Below are positions 8,370 through 17,881 of a stretch of 64,000 bases of DNA, piece after piece. Numbering within the stretch: position 1 is the stretch's first letter; every line of letters starts with the position of its first letter. Origin of the DNA: SP197 sp965242595 (GTDB taxonomy: Bacteria > Pseudomonadota > Alphaproteobacteria > SP197); contig OZ251464.1 in NCBI GenBank assembly GCA_965242595.1, positions 1,054,001-1,118,000 on the forward strand, read 5' to 3'. The notes under the pieces were generated by a model. The model saw nothing but the letters and a program-made list of their open reading frames with translations. It was not told where the DNA came from and did not search any database. The position numbers and the translations under genes were made by a program.

Positions 8370-10139
8370 GTGGCGCAGGACGGTATGAACGGCTCTGAAA
8401 TCCTCGTCAAGGCGCTGGCCGACCAGGGCGTAGAGGTCGTGTTCGGCTATCCCGGCGGCGCCGTCATGCCCATCTATGACGCGCTTTTTCAGCAGAACGC
8501 CCTGCGTCACATCCTGGTCTGCCAGGAGGGCGGCGCCGTGCATGCGGCGGAGGGCTATGCCCGTTCCACCGGCAAGGTGGGCGTGGTGCTGGTGACCTCC
8601 GGCCCCGGCGCCACCAATTGCGTGACGGGGCTGGCCGACGCCCTGATGGATTCGATCCCCCTGGTCTGCCTGACCGGCCAGGTGCCGACCCATCTGATCG
8701 GCAACGATGCCTTTCAGGAGGCCGACACCGTCGGCATCACCCGGCCCTGCACCAAGCACAACTATCTGGTGAAACATGTGGACGACCTGGCGCGGGCGGT
8801 CCACGAGGCCTTTCATGTCGCCCGCAGCGGCCGCCCCGGCCCGGTGGTGGTGGATCTGCCCAAGGACGTGATGACAGCGATCGGGGCCTATCTGCCGCCC
8901 TCGCGCGTGCGCCATGGCAGCTACAACCCGCGGGTGAAGGGCGAGCGGGAGCGGATCGAGGAAGCGGTGGCGCTGCTGGCGGCGGCCGAACGGCCGCTGA
9001 TCTATGCCGGCGGCGGCGTCGTCAATGCCGGCCCGGCCGCCTCGCAGCTGCTCGCCAATCTGGTGGATATGAGCGGTTTTCCAGCGACGCTGACCCTGAT
9101 GGGGCTGGGCGCGCTGCCGGCTTCGCATCGCAATTTCATCGGCATGGTGGGCATGCATGGCTCGTTGGAAGCCAATATGTGCATGCACGAATGCGACGTG
9201 ATGCTGTGCATCGGCGCCCGCTTCGACGACCGGGTGACGGGCCGGGTGGATGCCTTCTCGCCCGCCTCGAAGAAGATTCACATCGATATCGACGCCTCGT
9301 CGATCGACAAGAACATCATGGTGGATGTGCCCATCGTCGGCGATTGCGCCTATGTGCTGGAAGATGTGATCAAGATCTGGAAGGCGCGCCAGACGCGCCC
9401 GGACACGGCCGCGCTGGCCGCCTGGTGGGAGAAGATCGAGGCCTGGCGCCAGCGCCGCTCGTTCCGCTACCGGGCCGATGACGCCATCGTCAAACCGCAA
9501 CAGGTGCTGGAGCGGCTGAATCGGCGCTTGAAGGGCCGCGACGACGTCTATGTGACCACCGATGTCGGCCAGCACCAGATGTGGGCGGCGCAGTATATCG
9601 ACTTCGAGAAGCCCAACCGCTGGATGACCTCCGGCGGCCTGGGCACCATGGGCTATGGTCTGCCGGCAGCCATGGGCGTGCAGGTGGCGCATCCCGAGGC
9701 GCTGACGGTCACCGTCTCGGGCGATGCCTCGATCCTGATGAACATCCAGGAGATGTCCACCCTGGCCCGCTATCGCCTGCCGGTGAAGGTGCTGATCCTC
9801 AACAACCGCTGGATGGGCATGGTGCGCCAGTGGCAGGAGCTGTTCTTCGGCGGGCGCTATTCGGAAAGCTATATGGATTCGCTGCCCGATTTCGTGAAAC
9901 TCGCCGATGCCTTCGGCGCCACCGGGCTGCGCGTCACCCGCCCCGACCAGCTCGACGACGCGCTGGACCGCATGCTGGCCGCCCCCGGGGCGGTGATCGC
10001 CGATATCGTGGTCGATCCGGACGAGAACGTCTATCCGATGATCCCGGCCGGGGCGGCGCACAACCAGATCACCATGAGCCCGGACGATGAGGTGGTCCTC
10101 GACAGCGCGCATAAGGACGAGGGCATGGTTCTGGTATAG
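8370..10139 (+). CDS. ilvB: Acetolactate synthase (acetohydroxyacid synthase), large catalytic subunit
   Basis: ThDP enzyme of 589 residues that condenses pyruvate with pyruvate or 2-oxobutyrate in valine, leucine and isoleucine synthesis. The catalytic Glu53 lies in the CQEGGAVHAAEGYAR segment. The ThDP/Mg site is the GDASILMNIQEMSTL...NNRWMGMVRQWQ region near residues 450-490. Length and domain order are standard. The start is GTG 8370, just after a GGGAGG stretch. ilvH begins 41 bases downstream, so the catalytic and regulatory subunits are made together. Confidence 0.96.
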   Translation: MAQDGMNGSEILVKALADQGVEVVFGYPGGAVMPIYDALFQQNALRHILVCQEGGAVHAAEGYARSTGKVGVVLVTSGPGATNCVTGLADALMDSIPLVCLTGQVPTHLIGNDAFQEADTVGITRPCTKHNYLVKHVDDLARAVHEAFHVARSGRPGPVVVDLPKDVMTAIGAYLPPSRVRHGSYNPRVKGERERIEEAVALLAAAERPLIYAGGGVVNAGPAASQLLANLVDMSGFPATLTLMGLGALPASHRNFIGMVGMHGSLEANMCMHECDVMLCIGARFDDRVTGRVDAFSPASKKIHIDIDASSIDKNIMVDVPIVGDCAYVLEDVIKIWKARQTRPDTAALAAWWEKIEAWRQRRSFRYRADDAIVKPQQVLERLNRRLKGRDDVYVTTDVGQHQMWAAQYIDFEKPNRWMTSGGLGTMGYGLPAAMGVQVAHPEALTVTVSGDASILMNIQEMSTLARYRLPVKVLILNNRWMGMVRQWQELFFGGRYSESYMDSLPDFVKLADAFGATGLRVTRPDQLDDALDRMLAAPGAVIADIVVDPDENVYPMIPAGAAHNQITMSPDDEVVLDSAHKDEGMVLV

Positions 10140-10180
10140 ACCCTCCCGACCCTTCGCCAAGCCGCCTGCCTGGAACCGCC

Positions 10181-10702
10181 GTGATCCCATCCGCCGCCTC
10201 CCACAATATCCGCAGGGCCACCATCGCCGTGATGGTGGACAACGAACCCGGTGTGCTGGCCCGGGTGGTGGGCCTGTTTTCCGGGCGCGGCTACAACATC
10301 GATTCGCTGACCGTGAGCGAGGTGGACGCCGCCGCCCGTCTCTCCCGCATCACCATCGTCACCTGTGGCACCGAGATGATCGTCGGCCAGATCAAGGCCC
10401 AGCTGGAGCGTCTGGTGCCGGTGCATCGCGTCAGCGACCTTTCGGCCCGGGGCGGCCATGTCGAGCGCGAACTGGCCCTGGTCAAGGTCGCCAGCAGCGG
10501 CGACAAGCGGGTGGAGGCGCTGCGCATCGCCGACATTTTCCGCGCCCGGGCGGTGGACAGCACCATCGAATCCTTCGTGTTCGAGATCACCGGTTCCAGC
10601 GAAAAGATCTCCGCCTTCGTCGATCTGATGCGCCCTCTGGGCCTGATCGACATCTCGCGCAGCGGCGTGGTCGCGATCTCCCGCGGCGCCACCGCTATCT
10701 GA
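10181..10702 (+). CDS. ilvH: Acetolactate synthase, small regulatory subunit
   Basis: Regulatory subunit of 173 residues with an N-terminal ACT domain (TIAVMVDNEPGVLARVVGLF) that senses valine and a C-terminal ALS_ss domain. The start is GTG 10181; no other start fits the usual short lead before the ACT domain. It lies between ilvB and ilvC with gaps of 41 and 52 bases, consistent with one ilvBHC transcript. Confidence 0.95.
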   Translation: MIPSAASHNIRRATIAVMVDNEPGVLARVVGLFSGRGYNIDSLTVSEVDAAARLSRITIVTCGTEMIVGQIKAQLERLVPVHRVSDLSARGGHVERELALVKVASSGDKRVEALRIADIFRARAVDSTIESFVFEITGSSEKISAFVDLMRPLGLIDISRSGVVAISRGATAI

Positions 10703-10754
10703 CCCCTGCCGCCATCCACCCAGGTTCGTCACCAACCTCGAGAGGCCATCCATC

Positions 10755-11774
10755 ATGCGTGTCTATTACGATCGCGACGCCGATCCGAACCTGATCCGCC
10801 AGCGCCATGTCGCCGTCATCGGCTATGGCAGCCAGGGCCATGCCCATGCCCTCAACATGAAGGACAGCGGCGTGGAGCATCTGGCGATCGGCCTGCGCCA
10901 GGGTTCGGCCAGCGCCGCCAAGGCAAGGCGGGCCGGTTTCCAGGTGATGACGCCGGCCGAGGCGGCCGGGTGGGCCGATGTCGTGATGGTGGCGACACCC
11001 GACGAAGGCCAGCGCCGGCTTTACGACCGGGAGCTGGGGCCGAATCTGAAGCAAGGCGCCATGCTGGCCTTCGCCCACGGCCTCAACATCCATTTCAAGC
11101 TGATCGAACCCCGCCCGGATCTGGATGTCGCCATGGTGGCGCCCAAGGGGCCGGGCCACACGGTGCGGGGCGAGTTCGCGCGCGGTGCCGGCGTGCCCTG
11201 TCTGCTGGCGGTGGAACAGGACGCCAGCGGCCAGGCGGCCGAGATCGCCTTGTCCTATGCCTGCGCCATCGGCGGCGGGCGCGCGGGCGTGATCGAGACC
11301 ACCTTCCGCGAGGAATGCGAGACCGACCTGTTCGGCGAACAGGCGGTGCTGTGCGGCGGGCTGACGGCGCTGATCATGGCCGCATACGAAACCCTGACCG
11401 AGGCGGGCTATGCGCCGGAGATGGCCTATTTCGAGACGCTTCACGAGGTCAAGCTGATCGTGGATCTGATCTACGAAGGCGGCATCGCCAACATGCGCTA
11501 TTCGGTCTCCAACACGGCCGAATACGGCGACTATACCCGCGGCCCGCGCGTGATCGGCAAGGGCGCGCGCGCCGAGATGAAGCGGATTCTGGCGGAGATC
11601 CAGTCCGGCCGTTTCGCCCGCGACTGGATGCTGGAAAACGAGGTCGGCCAGACCAGCTTCAAGGCCATGAGGCGCCGCGCGGCCGAGCACCCCATCGAAC
11701 AGGTGGGGGAGAAGCTGCGCGCCATGATGCCCTGGATCGCCGACAACCGCCTGGTGGACAAGACGCACAACTGA
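10755..11774 (+). CDS. ilvC: Ketol-acid reductoisomerase (NADP+), class I
   Basis: Converts 2-acetolactate or 2-aceto-2-hydroxybutyrate to the dihydroxy acid in branched-chain amino acid synthesis. The 339-residue length marks the short class I form. The NADP-binding GYGSQG motif is at about 23-28, the GPGHTVR motif follows, and the metal-binding ETTFREECETDLFGEQ segment lies near 190. An AGAGG ribosome site precedes ATG 10755. It is the last gene of the ilvBHC group. Confidence 0.97.
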   Translation: MRVYYDRDADPNLIRQRHVAVIGYGSQGHAHALNMKDSGVEHLAIGLRQGSASAAKARRAGFQVMTPAEAAGWADVVMVATPDEGQRRLYDRELGPNLKQGAMLAFAHGLNIHFKLIEPRPDLDVAMVAPKGPGHTVRGEFARGAGVPCLLAVEQDASGQAAEIALSYACAIGGGRAGVIETTFREECETDLFGEQAVLCGGLTALIMAAYETLTEAGYAPEMAYFETLHEVKLIVDLIYEGGIANMRYSVSNTAEYGDYTRGPRVIGKGARAEMKRILAEIQSGRFARDWMLENEVGQTSFKAMRRRAAEHPIEQVGEKLRAMMPWIADNRLVDKTHN

Positions 11775-11862
11775 CGGGCCGCCAGGGCTTCCGGACATGC
11801 CGCGCTTTGCCCAGCCCGCCGTCGTGCAAGCTGCGGCGGCAGCGCCGTGCGGGGTGAATTTT

Positions 11863-11876
11863 CCGTTCGCGAACGG
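11863..11876. promoter_or_regulatory. Perfect 14-base palindrome (possible operator)
   Basis: CCGTTCGCGAACGG equals its own reverse complement. It lies about 90 bases after ilvC and 174 bases before mreB. Such a site suits a dimeric regulator, but no regulator can be assigned and a chance occurrence in GC-rich DNA is possible. Confidence 0.3.
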
Positions 11877-11934
11877 TGTGGAGCCGTGATATGAAGAGCG
11901 CGATGGAGGTGTGGGAAACCGCGCCCGTAATACG

Positions 11935-11967
11935 CCCCTTCCCCCGCCAGGCAGGATGGGGAAGGGG
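11935..11967. repeat. REP-like hairpin element
   Basis: CCCCTTCCCC (11935-11944) and GGGGAAGGGG (11958-11967) are perfect inverted repeats around a 13-base loop. This form, a C/T-rich arm mirrored by a G/A-rich arm, resembles short interspersed palindromes common between genes of GC-rich alphaproteobacteria. It could also act as a terminator for the ilv genes, but there is no U-run. Confidence 0.4.
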
Positions 11968-12049
11968 TGGGTGCCATAAGCGGCCGGGGATGTTGCCGTC
12001 GCAGTTGTCGTCATAGGGGGGATGCCCCCGGGAGAAGGTCGAAACGGTC

Positions 12050-13087
12050 ATGTTGTCGCGCTATTTCTCGTCTGGCATGGGCATCGATCTGGGCACGGCC
12101 AACACCCTGGTCTATGTCGAAGGGCGCGGTGTGGTGCTCAACGAACCCTCCGTGGTGGCGATCGACAACCGGCGCGGCAAGAAGGTCCAGGTGCTGGCCG
12201 TCGGCGAGGAAGCCAAGCAGATGGTGGGGCGCACACCCGGCCATATCGAGGCCATCCGCCCCTTGCGCGACGGCGTCATCGCCGATTTCGACATCGCCGA
12301 AGAGATGATCAAATACTTCATCCGCAAGGTGCACAGCCGCTCCAGCTTCGCGCGCCCGGAGATCATCGTCTGTGTGCCGTCCGGCTCGACGGCGGTGGAA
12401 CGGCGCGCCATCGAAGAGGCGGCGCTGCATGCCGGCGCGCGCAAGGTGGGCCTGATCGACGAACCCATGGCGGCCGCCATCGGCGCCGGCCTGCCGGTGA
12501 CCGAACCGACCGGCTCCCTGATCGTCGATATCGGCGGTGGCACCACCGAAGTGGCGGTGCTGTCGCTGGGCGGCATCGTCCATTCCAATTCGGTGCGGGT
12601 GGGCGGCGACAAGATGGACGAGGTCATCATCCGCTATATCCGCAACACCCATAACCTGCTGATCGGCGATTCGAGCGCCGAGCGCATCAAGAAGACCATC
12701 GGTTCCGCCAGCGTGCCCGAGGATGGCGAGGGGCGGACGCTGGGCATCAAGGGGCGCGATCTGGTAAGCGGCGTGCCGAAAGAGCTGATGATCAGCCAGC
12801 GCCAGATCGCCGAAAGCCTTTCCGAACCGGTGGGCCAGATCGTCGATGCCGTGAAATCGGCGCTGGAACGGGTGGCGCCGGAGTTGGCCGGAGACATCTA
12901 CGACAAGGGCATCGTTCTGACCGGCGGCGGCGCATTGCTGGGCGATCTGGATGGCGTGCTGCGCATGAAGACCGGCCTGCCGGTCTCGATCGGCGACGAG
13001 CCGCTTTCATGCGTCGCCCTGGGAACCGGGCGGGTGCTGGAAGAGCGCAAGACCCTGAAGCACATCCTCTACGGCCAGTCGGACTGA
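12050..13087 (+). CDS. mreB: Rod shape-determining actin homologue MreB
   Basis: Bacterial actin of 345 residues that forms membrane-bound filaments guiding lateral wall synthesis. The phosphate-1 motif DLGTANTLVY is at about 13-22, the phosphate-2 motif DIGGGTTE near 162, and the adenosine motif TGGGALL near 288. Start ATG 12050 gives the family-typical amphipathic N-terminus (LSRYFSSGMGID). It heads the mreB-mreC-mreD-mrdA-rodA operon. Confidence 0.97.
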   Translation: MLSRYFSSGMGIDLGTANTLVYVEGRGVVLNEPSVVAIDNRRGKKVQVLAVGEEAKQMVGRTPGHIEAIRPLRDGVIADFDIAEEMIKYFIRKVHSRSSFARPEIIVCVPSGSTAVERRAIEEAALHAGARKVGLIDEPMAAAIGAGLPVTEPTGSLIVDIGGGTTEVAVLSLGGIVHSNSVRVGGDKMDEVIIRYIRNTHNLLIGDSSAERIKKTIGSASVPEDGEGRTLGIKGRDLVSGVPKELMISQRQIAESLSEPVGQIVDAVKSALERVAPELAGDIYDKGIVLTGGGALLGDLDGVLRMKTGLPVSIGDEPLSCVALGTGRVLEERKTLKHILYGQSD

Positions 13088-13115
13088 GAGGGGTTCGGGA
13101 GGGGGCCGGCGCGAC

Positions 13116-13976
13116 ATGCTGAAGAGGGCGCTTCAGCTGGGCAGCACGGTCCAGCGCTTCACCTTCCCGCTTTTCGCCGGCATCGCCATCTCGCTGACGG
13201 TGCTAAGCCATGCCGACCACCCGGTCATAGCCGCCGCCAGGACGCAGGCCACCGATATCCTGGCCCCGGTGCTGGCGGTGGCCTCGCGCCCGATGGCGGC
13301 CGTGGCCGAGGCCGTGCGGCGGGTTGAGCGCATCGTCGAGGTTCACACCGAGAACGCCCGCCTGCGCGAGGAAAACGCCCGCCTGTTGCACTGGCAGGCC
13401 ACGGCGCGCCGCCTGGAGGCGGAAAACAAGAGCTTCCGCGCCCTGCTCGCCACCGTCGCCGAGCCTCGCGACGCCTTCGTCACGGCCCGCATCGTCGCCA
13501 GGTCGGGCGGCACCTTCGTGCGCACCGCGCTGATCGACGCCGGCACGGCAGACGGTGTCGCCGTCGGCCAGGCGGTGCTCGCCGCCCGCGGCATGCTGGG
13601 CCGCATCGTGGAGGCTGGCGGGCGCAGCGCCCGCGTTCTGCTGCTGGCCGATCTCAACAGCCGCGTGCCGGTGGTGCTGGAATCGCGCCGTGCCCCGGCC
13701 ATCGTGGCGGGCGACAATTCCAACACGCTGTCGCTGATGTTCGTCGCCGATGGCGGCGAGGATCTCGCGGGCGAGCGGCTGGTCACCTCCGGCCAGGGGG
13801 GGATGCTGCCGCCGGGGCTGCCGGTCGGGGTGGTGACCGCCTTCGAAGACGGCGCCTGGCGGGTGGCGCCCCTGGTCGATGCCGCCCGCGTCGAGCATGT
13901 GCGCGTGCTGGATTACGCGCTGCCGGGCCTGCTGCCCGCAACCAGGGAGGCGGGCGCGACGGGTCAGCTGTGGTAA
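13116..13976 (+). CDS. mreC: Rod shape-determining protein MreC
   Basis: Bitopic cell-shape protein of 286 residues that links MreB filaments to PBP2. An N-terminal membrane helix (about 16-34) is followed by a coiled coil at about 65-105 (repeated ENARLREENARLL pattern) and the beta-rich MreC core. It begins 28 bases after mreB. Its stop TAA shares one base with the mreD ATG, so translation is coupled. Confidence 0.94.
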   Translation: MLKRALQLGSTVQRFTFPLFAGIAISLTVLSHADHPVIAAARTQATDILAPVLAVASRPMAAVAEAVRRVERIVEVHTENARLREENARLLHWQATARRLEAENKSFRALLATVAEPRDAFVTARIVARSGGTFVRTALIDAGTADGVAVGQAVLAARGMLGRIVEAGGRSARVLLLADLNSRVPVVLESRRAPAIVAGDNSNTLSLMFVADGGEDLAGERLVTSGQGGMLPPGLPVGVVTAFEDGAWRVAPLVDAARVEHVRVLDYALPGLLPATREAGATGQLW

Positions 13977-14509
13977 TGGCAGGCCACTTGCCCGAATGGC
14001 GGCGCAAGGTGCTGGCCCTGGCACCGGCGGCCAGCGGCGTCGTGCTGGTGCTGCTGGCGGCCGTGCCGCTGCCCGTCGGCCATATCGGCGAGGCGATGCC
14101 GAAGCTGGGGCTGGCGGCGGTGGTCTTCTGGGCGGCGCACCGCCCCGATCTGATGACCTGTGGCGCCGCCTTCGCCATCGGGCTCATCGCCGATCTGGCC
14201 ACCGGCGCGCCGCTCGCCATCTCGGCGCTGGTGCTGCTGGCGGTGCGGCATGCGGTGGCGGTCCGGCGCCGCTTCTTCGTCGCCAGGCCGTTTCGCGAGC
14301 TGTGGGCCGGCTTCACCCTGGTCGCCCTGTTGGCGGCGGCGCTGGATTGGGCGCTCTCCTCGCTCTATCTGCTCGCCTTCCTGGCGCCCGGCCCGGTGCT
14401 GTTCCAGACGGCGCTGACGGTGCTGCTGTTCCCGCCGCTGGCCTGGCTGTTCGCCCGCTATCAGGCCGCCCTGCCCCTGCCGCGCCTGCCGGTGCCGGGA
14501 TACCGGTGA
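13976..14509 (+). CDS. mreD: Rod shape-determining membrane protein MreD
   Basis: Small polytopic protein of 177 residues with about five hydrophobic helices, needed with MreC for rod shape. The sequence is poorly conserved, as usual for the family. The call rests on size, hydrophobicity and its place between mreC and mrdA. ATG 13976 overlaps the mreC stop in TAATG; GTG 13970 is an alternative start two codons earlier. Confidence 0.88.
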   Translation: MAGHLPEWRRKVLALAPAASGVVLVLLAAVPLPVGHIGEAMPKLGLAAVVFWAAHRPDLMTCGAAFAIGLIADLATGAPLAISALVLLAVRHAVAVRRRFFVARPFRELWAGFTLVALLAAALDWALSSLYLLAFLAPGPVLFQTALTVLLFPPLAWLFARYQAALPLPRLPVPGYR

Positions 14510-14510
14510 A

Positions 14511-16358
14511 ATGCAGCGCGACATCCTCCAGCGCAAACGCTTCACCCGCCGGGCGCTGGTGCTGGCCGGCAGCCAGCTGGCGCTGGCCTCCGGCCTCGTC
14601 GCCAGGCTTTATCAACTGCAAGTGGTCGAGGCGCCGGCCTGGCGCATCCTGGCCGACGACAACCGCATCGCCCTGCGCCTGCTGCCGCCCCCGCGCGGGC
14701 CGATCTCCGACCGCTTCGGCATCGACCTGGCGCTGAACCGCCAAACCTGGCGGCTGGTGCTGATCCCGGAAGAGGCGGCCAGCGTCGCCGATACGCTGGC
14801 GGCGATCGCCGCGCTGATCGACCTGCCCGAACGGGACCGCCGCCGTGTGGCGAACCAGGCCGGAAGGCGGCGTGGTTTCGTGCCGGTCACGGTGCGCGAG
14901 AATCTCTCCTGGCGGGAGGTCGCCCGCATCGAGGTCAACCTGCCGCAGCTGTCCGGCGTTCTGATCGAGACCGGCCAGAGCCGCCACTACCCCCACGGCC
15001 CGCTCGCCGCCCACATCACCGGCTATGTCGGCGCCGTCACCGAGGCCGAGCTCACGGGCGACCCGCTGCTGGAGCTGCCCGGTTTTCGTACCGGCAAGAA
15101 CGGCGTCGAGAAGGTGTTCGAGCGCACGCTGCGCGGCGCGGCCGGCAGCCGCCATGTCGAGGTCAACGCCCATGGCCGCGTCATCCGCGAACTCGCCCGC
15201 AGCGAAGGCACGCCCGGTTCCGCCCTGACGCTCACCATAGACATGGGGTTGCAGGCCTATGCGGACCGGCGCCTGCGCGGCCAGGTGGGTTCGGTGGTGG
15301 TGCTGGACCTGGTGACGGGCGATGTGCTGGCGCTGGTGTCGTCGCCCGCCTACGACCCCAACGCCTTCGCCCACGGCCTTTCCGGCGCGGCCTGGCAGGC
15401 GCTGCTGGCCGACCCCCGCCGCCCCCTGGTCAACAAGGCCATCGCCGGACAATACCCGCCGGGTTCGACCTTCAAGATGACGGTGGCGCTGGCCGCCCTG
15501 GAGGCGGGGGTGGACCCGGAGCGCACGGTCCACTGCCCCGGCCACTATCTGCTGGGTAGCCACCGCTTTCACTGCTGGCGCCGCTGGGGCCATGGCGATG
15601 TCGCCATGGTGGAGGCGCTGAAGCGTTCCTGCGATGTCTATTTCTATCGCACGGCGCGCCAGATCGGCATCGAGCGCATCGCGGCCATGGCGCGGCGCTT
15701 CGGCTTCGGCGAGGCGAGCGGGATCGAGCTTGCCGGCGAACAGGAGGGGCTGGTGCCCACGCCGGCCTGGAAGGAGGCGGCGCGTGGCGAGGCCTGGCAT
15801 GGGGGGGAGACGCTGATCGCGGGCATCGGCCAGGGTTATCTGCTGTCCACGCCCCTGCAGCTGGCGGTGATGGCGGCGCGCCTCGGCCATGGCACCGGCA
15901 AGGTCACGCCCCGCCTGGTGCGCGGGGCCGGCGCGCCCGCCCGCCCGGCCTTCCAGCCTCTGGGGCTGGCGGACGAGAAGCTGGCGCTGGTCCGGGACGC
16001 GATGGCGCGGGTGGTCAACGATGGCGATGGCGGCACCGCTTTCGCCGCCCGCATCGCCGAAGACGGCATGGCCATGGCCGGCAAGACAGGCACGGTCCAG
16101 GTCCGCCGCATCAGCCAGGCAGAGCGCGAGGCCGGGATCGACGATGCCGACCGCCCGTGGAACCAGCGCGACCACGCCCTGTTCGTGGCCTATGCGCCGC
16201 TTTCGGCGCCCCGCTATGCCTGCGCGGTGGTGATCGATCACGGCGGCAGCGGCTCCAGGGCGGCGGCCCCGGTCGCCCGCGATGTGCTGCGCGAGGCGCA
16301 GAAGCGCCGGTCGGTGCGCTGGCCCGCCGCCGGCGCCGCGCCGGCCCGGAAGGTGTAG
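14511..16358 (+). CDS. mrdA: Penicillin-binding protein 2, elongasome transpeptidase
   Basis: Class B PBP of 615 residues that cross-links peptidoglycan during cell elongation. A short cytoplasmic tail and one membrane helix (about 14-35) precede the pedestal domain. The catalytic SxxK is Ser319 in GSTFK, the SxN-type motif is SCD in KRSCDVYFY, and KTG occurs in AGKTGTVQV. ATG 14511 follows the mreD stop with one base between. RodA, encoded next, is its glycosyltransferase partner. Confidence 0.96.
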   Translation: MQRDILQRKRFTRRALVLAGSQLALASGLVARLYQLQVVEAPAWRILADDNRIALRLLPPPRGPISDRFGIDLALNRQTWRLVLIPEEAASVADTLAAIAALIDLPERDRRRVANQAGRRRGFVPVTVRENLSWREVARIEVNLPQLSGVLIETGQSRHYPHGPLAAHITGYVGAVTEAELTGDPLLELPGFRTGKNGVEKVFERTLRGAAGSRHVEVNAHGRVIRELARSEGTPGSALTLTIDMGLQAYADRRLRGQVGSVVVLDLVTGDVLALVSSPAYDPNAFAHGLSGAAWQALLADPRRPLVNKAIAGQYPPGSTFKMTVALAALEAGVDPERTVHCPGHYLLGSHRFHCWRRWGHGDVAMVEALKRSCDVYFYRTARQIGIERIAAMARRFGFGEASGIELAGEQEGLVPTPAWKEAARGEAWHGGETLIAGIGQGYLLSTPLQLAVMAARLGHGTGKVTPRLVRGAGAPARPAFQPLGLADEKLALVRDAMARVVNDGDGGTAFAARIAEDGMAMAGKTGTVQVRRISQAEREAGIDDADRPWNQRDHALFVAYAPLSAPRYACAVVIDHGGSGSRAAAPVARDVLREAQKRRSVRWPAAGAAPARKV

Positions 16359-16360
16359 CC

Positions 16361-17515
16361 ATGGCTTTGCGCCGCTCTGAAAGCCTCACCATGGGCGAGA
16401 AGCTGGCGGCCATGAACTGGGGGCTGATGGCGCTGCTGACGGCGACGGCCGGGCTGGGCATCGCCATGCTCTATTCGGCGGCCGGCGGCGACATCCGGCC
16501 CTGGGCGCTGCCCCAGGCCGTCCGTTTCGCCCTCGGCGCGGCGCTGATGCTGGCGCTGGCCATGGTCGATATCCGCCGCTTCCACCGCCTGGCCTATCCC
16601 CTCTATGGCGTCGCGCTGCTGTTGCTGCTGGCGGTGGAGGTCAAGGGCAGCATCGGCATGGGCGCGCAACGCTGGATCGAGCTTCCCCTGCCCGGCTTCC
16701 ATCTCCGCCTGCAACCTTCCGAGGTCATGAAGGTGGCCCTGGTGCTGGCCCTGGCGCGCTGGTTCCACGGCCTGGCGGGGGACGACGAGCGCCGCTGGCA
16801 CAGCCTGCTGGTGCCGCTGGCCTTGATCGGCCTGCCGGCGGCCCTGGTGCTGCGCCAGCCGGATCTGGGCACGGCGGCGATGATCGTCGCCGTCGGCGCG
16901 GCGCTGATGTTCCTGGCCGGCATCGCGCTTTACTGGTTCGTCATCGCCGCCGTGCTGGTGCTGGGCTCGCTGCCGGTCGCCTGGACCATGCTGCACGCCT
17001 ATCAGCAGGATCGGGTGAGAACCTTCTTCGATCCCGCGCTGGATCCGCTGGGGGCCGGCTATCACATCACCCAATCGAAAATCGCGCTGGGTTCGGGCGG
17101 GGCTTTCGGCAAGGGCTTTCTGGCCGGCACGCAAAGCCACCTCAATTTCCTGCCCGAAAAGCAGACCGATTTCATCTTCACCATGCTGGCCGAAGAATGG
17201 GGGATGGCCGGCGCCCTGGCGCTGATCGCGCTCTATCTGCTGATCGCGGCCTGCGGCCTGCGCGTGGCGCTGGGAAGCGGCAGCCAGTTCGGCCGCCTGC
17301 TGGCCATGGGCGTGGTGGTCACCTTTCTGCTCTATGCCTTCATCAACATCGCCATGGTGACGGGCCTGGTTCCGGTGGTAGGCGTGCCGTTGCCGCTGAT
17401 CTCCTATGGCGGCAGCGCCATGCTGACGCTGATGATCGCCTTCGGTCTGCTGGCCAGCGCCCATATCCACCGCGATGTCGCCATTCCAAAGCGGCGGGGC
17501 CTTGCGGCCTTGTAA
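16361..17515 (+). CDS. rodA: Rod shape-determining peptidoglycan glycosyltransferase RodA
   Basis: SEDS-family polymerase of 384 residues with ten predicted membrane helices. It extends glycan strands from lipid II with PBP2. Family features include the GAQRWIELP loop and the late PLISYGGSAML motif. ATG 16361 lies two bases after the mrdA stop, completing the mreBCD-mrdA-rodA elongasome operon. Confidence 0.96.
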   Translation: MALRRSESLTMGEKLAAMNWGLMALLTATAGLGIAMLYSAAGGDIRPWALPQAVRFALGAALMLALAMVDIRRFHRLAYPLYGVALLLLLAVEVKGSIGMGAQRWIELPLPGFHLRLQPSEVMKVALVLALARWFHGLAGDDERRWHSLLVPLALIGLPAALVLRQPDLGTAAMIVAVGAALMFLAGIALYWFVIAAVLVLGSLPVAWTMLHAYQQDRVRTFFDPALDPLGAGYHITQSKIALGSGGAFGKGFLAGTQSHLNFLPEKQTDFIFTMLAEEWGMAGALALIALYLLIAACGLRVALGSGSQFGRLLAMGVVVTFLLYAFINIAMVTGLVPVVGVPLPLISYGGSAMLTLMIAFGLLASAHIHRDVAIPKRRGLAAL

Positions 17516-17538
17516 GCGGGCGCCGGTTTCGCTACCAC
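17510..17538 (+). promoter_or_regulatory. Possible promoter of rpmE
   Basis: TTGTAA (17510-17515), overlapping the rodA stop region, and TACCAC (17533-17538) are 17 bases apart and end 28 bases before the rpmE ATG. The -10 is a modest match, so this is tentative. Confidence 0.35.
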
Positions 17539-17566
17539 AAGGCCGAATGCAGGGGAGCGTGCGGCC

Positions 17567-17791
17567 ATGAAGAAGGGCATCCATCCCGATTATCACGAGA
17601 TCACGGTGACCATGACCGACGGCAGCAGCTTCACCACCCGCTCCACCTGGGGCAAGGCGGGCGACAGCATGACGCTGGATATCGACCCCAAATCCCATCC
17701 GGCCTGGATCGGCGGCAACCAGCGGCTGGTCGATACCGGCGGCCAGGTGGCGCGCTTCACCAGGCGTTTCGCGGGGCTGAAGATCGACTGA
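17567..17791 (+). CDS. rpmE: 50S ribosomal protein L31
   Basis: Large-subunit protein of 74 residues. The N-terminus MKKGIHPDYHEITVTMTDG is diagnostic of bacterial L31. It has no cysteines, so this is the zinc-free form common in alphaproteobacteria. A GGGGAG ribosome site precedes ATG 17567. It lies 51 bases after rodA and probably has its own promoter. Confidence 0.95.
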   Translation: MKKGIHPDYHEITVTMTDGSSFTTRSTWGKAGDSMTLDIDPKSHPAWIGGNQRLVDTGGQVARFTRRFAGLKID

Positions 17792-17881
17792 CGCGGTTGC
17801 CTGCGGTTGGGGCGCGTCTGGCGCCGGCGGCGGCAATCGGGCTAATCTACCGGCTTCGCCGCCCCGGCCCGGAGGTATGCC

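Larger units (their letters stand above)
11775..12049. other. Intergenic gap between ilvC and mreB with two inverted repeats
   Basis: The 275 bases hold no convincing gene. They contain a perfect 14-base palindrome at 11863-11876 and a 10-base-arm hairpin at 11935-11967, listed separately. A purine-rich GAGAAGG sits before the mreB start. No -35/-10 pair was convincing. Confidence 0.5.

Noticed and set aside
11775..12049. Small minus-strand proteins in the ilvC-mreB gap
   Set aside because: The Pro/Gly/Arg-rich readings come from the REP-like hairpin and run into ilvC antisense. No start signals are present.
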